Assembly: GCA_002493835.1 (NCBI GenBank)
Contig: DLAA01000068.1
Span: 1-24,231, forward strand
Origin: Lachnospiraceae bacterium UBA7060
GTDB lineage: Bacteria > Bacillota > Clostridia > Lachnospirales > Lachnospiraceae
Reading direction: 5' to 3'
DNA: 24,231 nt
Each line of letters opens with the position of its first letter. The first letter of the stretch is position 1. Of this stretch, positions 24,071-24,231 are shown piece by piece. Both the position numbers and the translations under genes were made by a program. The notes below the pieces were generated by a model, which did no database searches, was not told where the DNA came from, and saw only the letters and a list, made by a program, of their open reading frames with translations.

Positions 24071-24187
24071 TGTGACAGTAAAGACGAAGTTACATTATTT
24101 TATGAATTATATCGCGAAATTGGGGCGATGATTTCTGGAGAGTAACCGCCGCCATTACTGGAAAATAATGATTTTTTGTGAAATATT

Positions 24188-24216
24188 TTGGGCCCCGCAA
24201 CGTTTTATGGTATAAT
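24188..24216 (+). promoter_or_regulatory. Candidate rightward sigma-A promoter for a gene beyond the window
   Basis: TATAAT at 24211-24216 is a perfect -10 box preceded by TGG, which forms an extended -10 (TGn). TTGGGC at 24188-24193 is a poor -35 at 17-bp spacing. It points to the right edge. The region 23976-24231 holds no supported gene. Confidence 0.5.
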
Positions 24217-24231
24217 TCTTAAGGAAAGTAT

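Noticed and set aside
1..24231. CRISPR array, tRNA/rRNA, insertion sequence or integrase
   Set aside because: No regularly spaced short direct repeats, RNA gene signatures, transposase-like proteins or flanking inverted repeats were seen. The only tandem repeat is the coding 84-bp unit at the left edge.

Overview
The window looks like part of a Firmicutes (class Clostridia, most likely Lachnospiraceae) chromosome. This is inferred from the strong AGGAGG-type ribosome binding sites, the AT-leaning composition, the frequent GTG/TTG starts and the gene families present. About 22.4 kb on the + strand is the downstream end of a long cell-surface polysaccharide (glycan) locus. It runs into a terminator and then meets a convergent housekeeping gene, a type I glutamine synthetase (glnA), on the - strand.

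Left part (1-5338): the C-terminal coiled-coil tail of a protein cut by the window edge, carrying an 84-bp tandem repeat; a WsaF-like GT4 glycosyltransferase; a two-domain HAD-like protein; a small secreted, membrane-anchored protein; a small XRE-type regulator; and a membrane-anchored protein with a degenerate nucleoside-hydrolase fold.

Middle (5426-15422): three large polytopic membrane proteins of glycosyltransferase-C (GT-C) type, interleaved with a FAD oxidoreductase, a GtrB-like GT2, an extended SDR, an AP-endonuclease-2-like TIM barrel and a second GT2. Each of the three membrane proteins has one long uninterrupted G run inside its coding sequence (11, 15 and 13 G). Read as sequenced, the first two genes are frameshifted at the run and the third is intact. 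In both broken genes a coherent continuation lies in another frame right after the run. All three genes are open only when the run is 3n+1 long. This is the hallmark of slipped-strand phase variation and is the most exciting feature here: a surface glycan locus with three independent poly-G switches and up to eight expression states.

Right part (15469-22457): a Dlt/Alg-like glycan acylation module in a non-canonical arrangement. It has a membrane-anchored SGNH (DltD/AlgJ-like) protein with an unusual C-terminal FAM3/ILEI (PANDER-like) region whose halves look swapped, a secreted tailspike-like protein, an MBOAT acyltransferase, an acyl carrier protein, and an acyl-AMP ligase fused to a nitroreductase-like flavin domain. 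The likely scheme is that a carboxylate is adenylated, loaded on the carrier protein, possibly oxidised, passed across the membrane by the MBOAT protein and transferred to the glycan with help from the SGNH protein.

No tRNA, rRNA, CRISPR array, insertion sequence or integrase was seen. Most gene spacings are short or overlapping, so 1-22457 may be one long transcription unit ending in the bidirectional terminator near 22471-22517.
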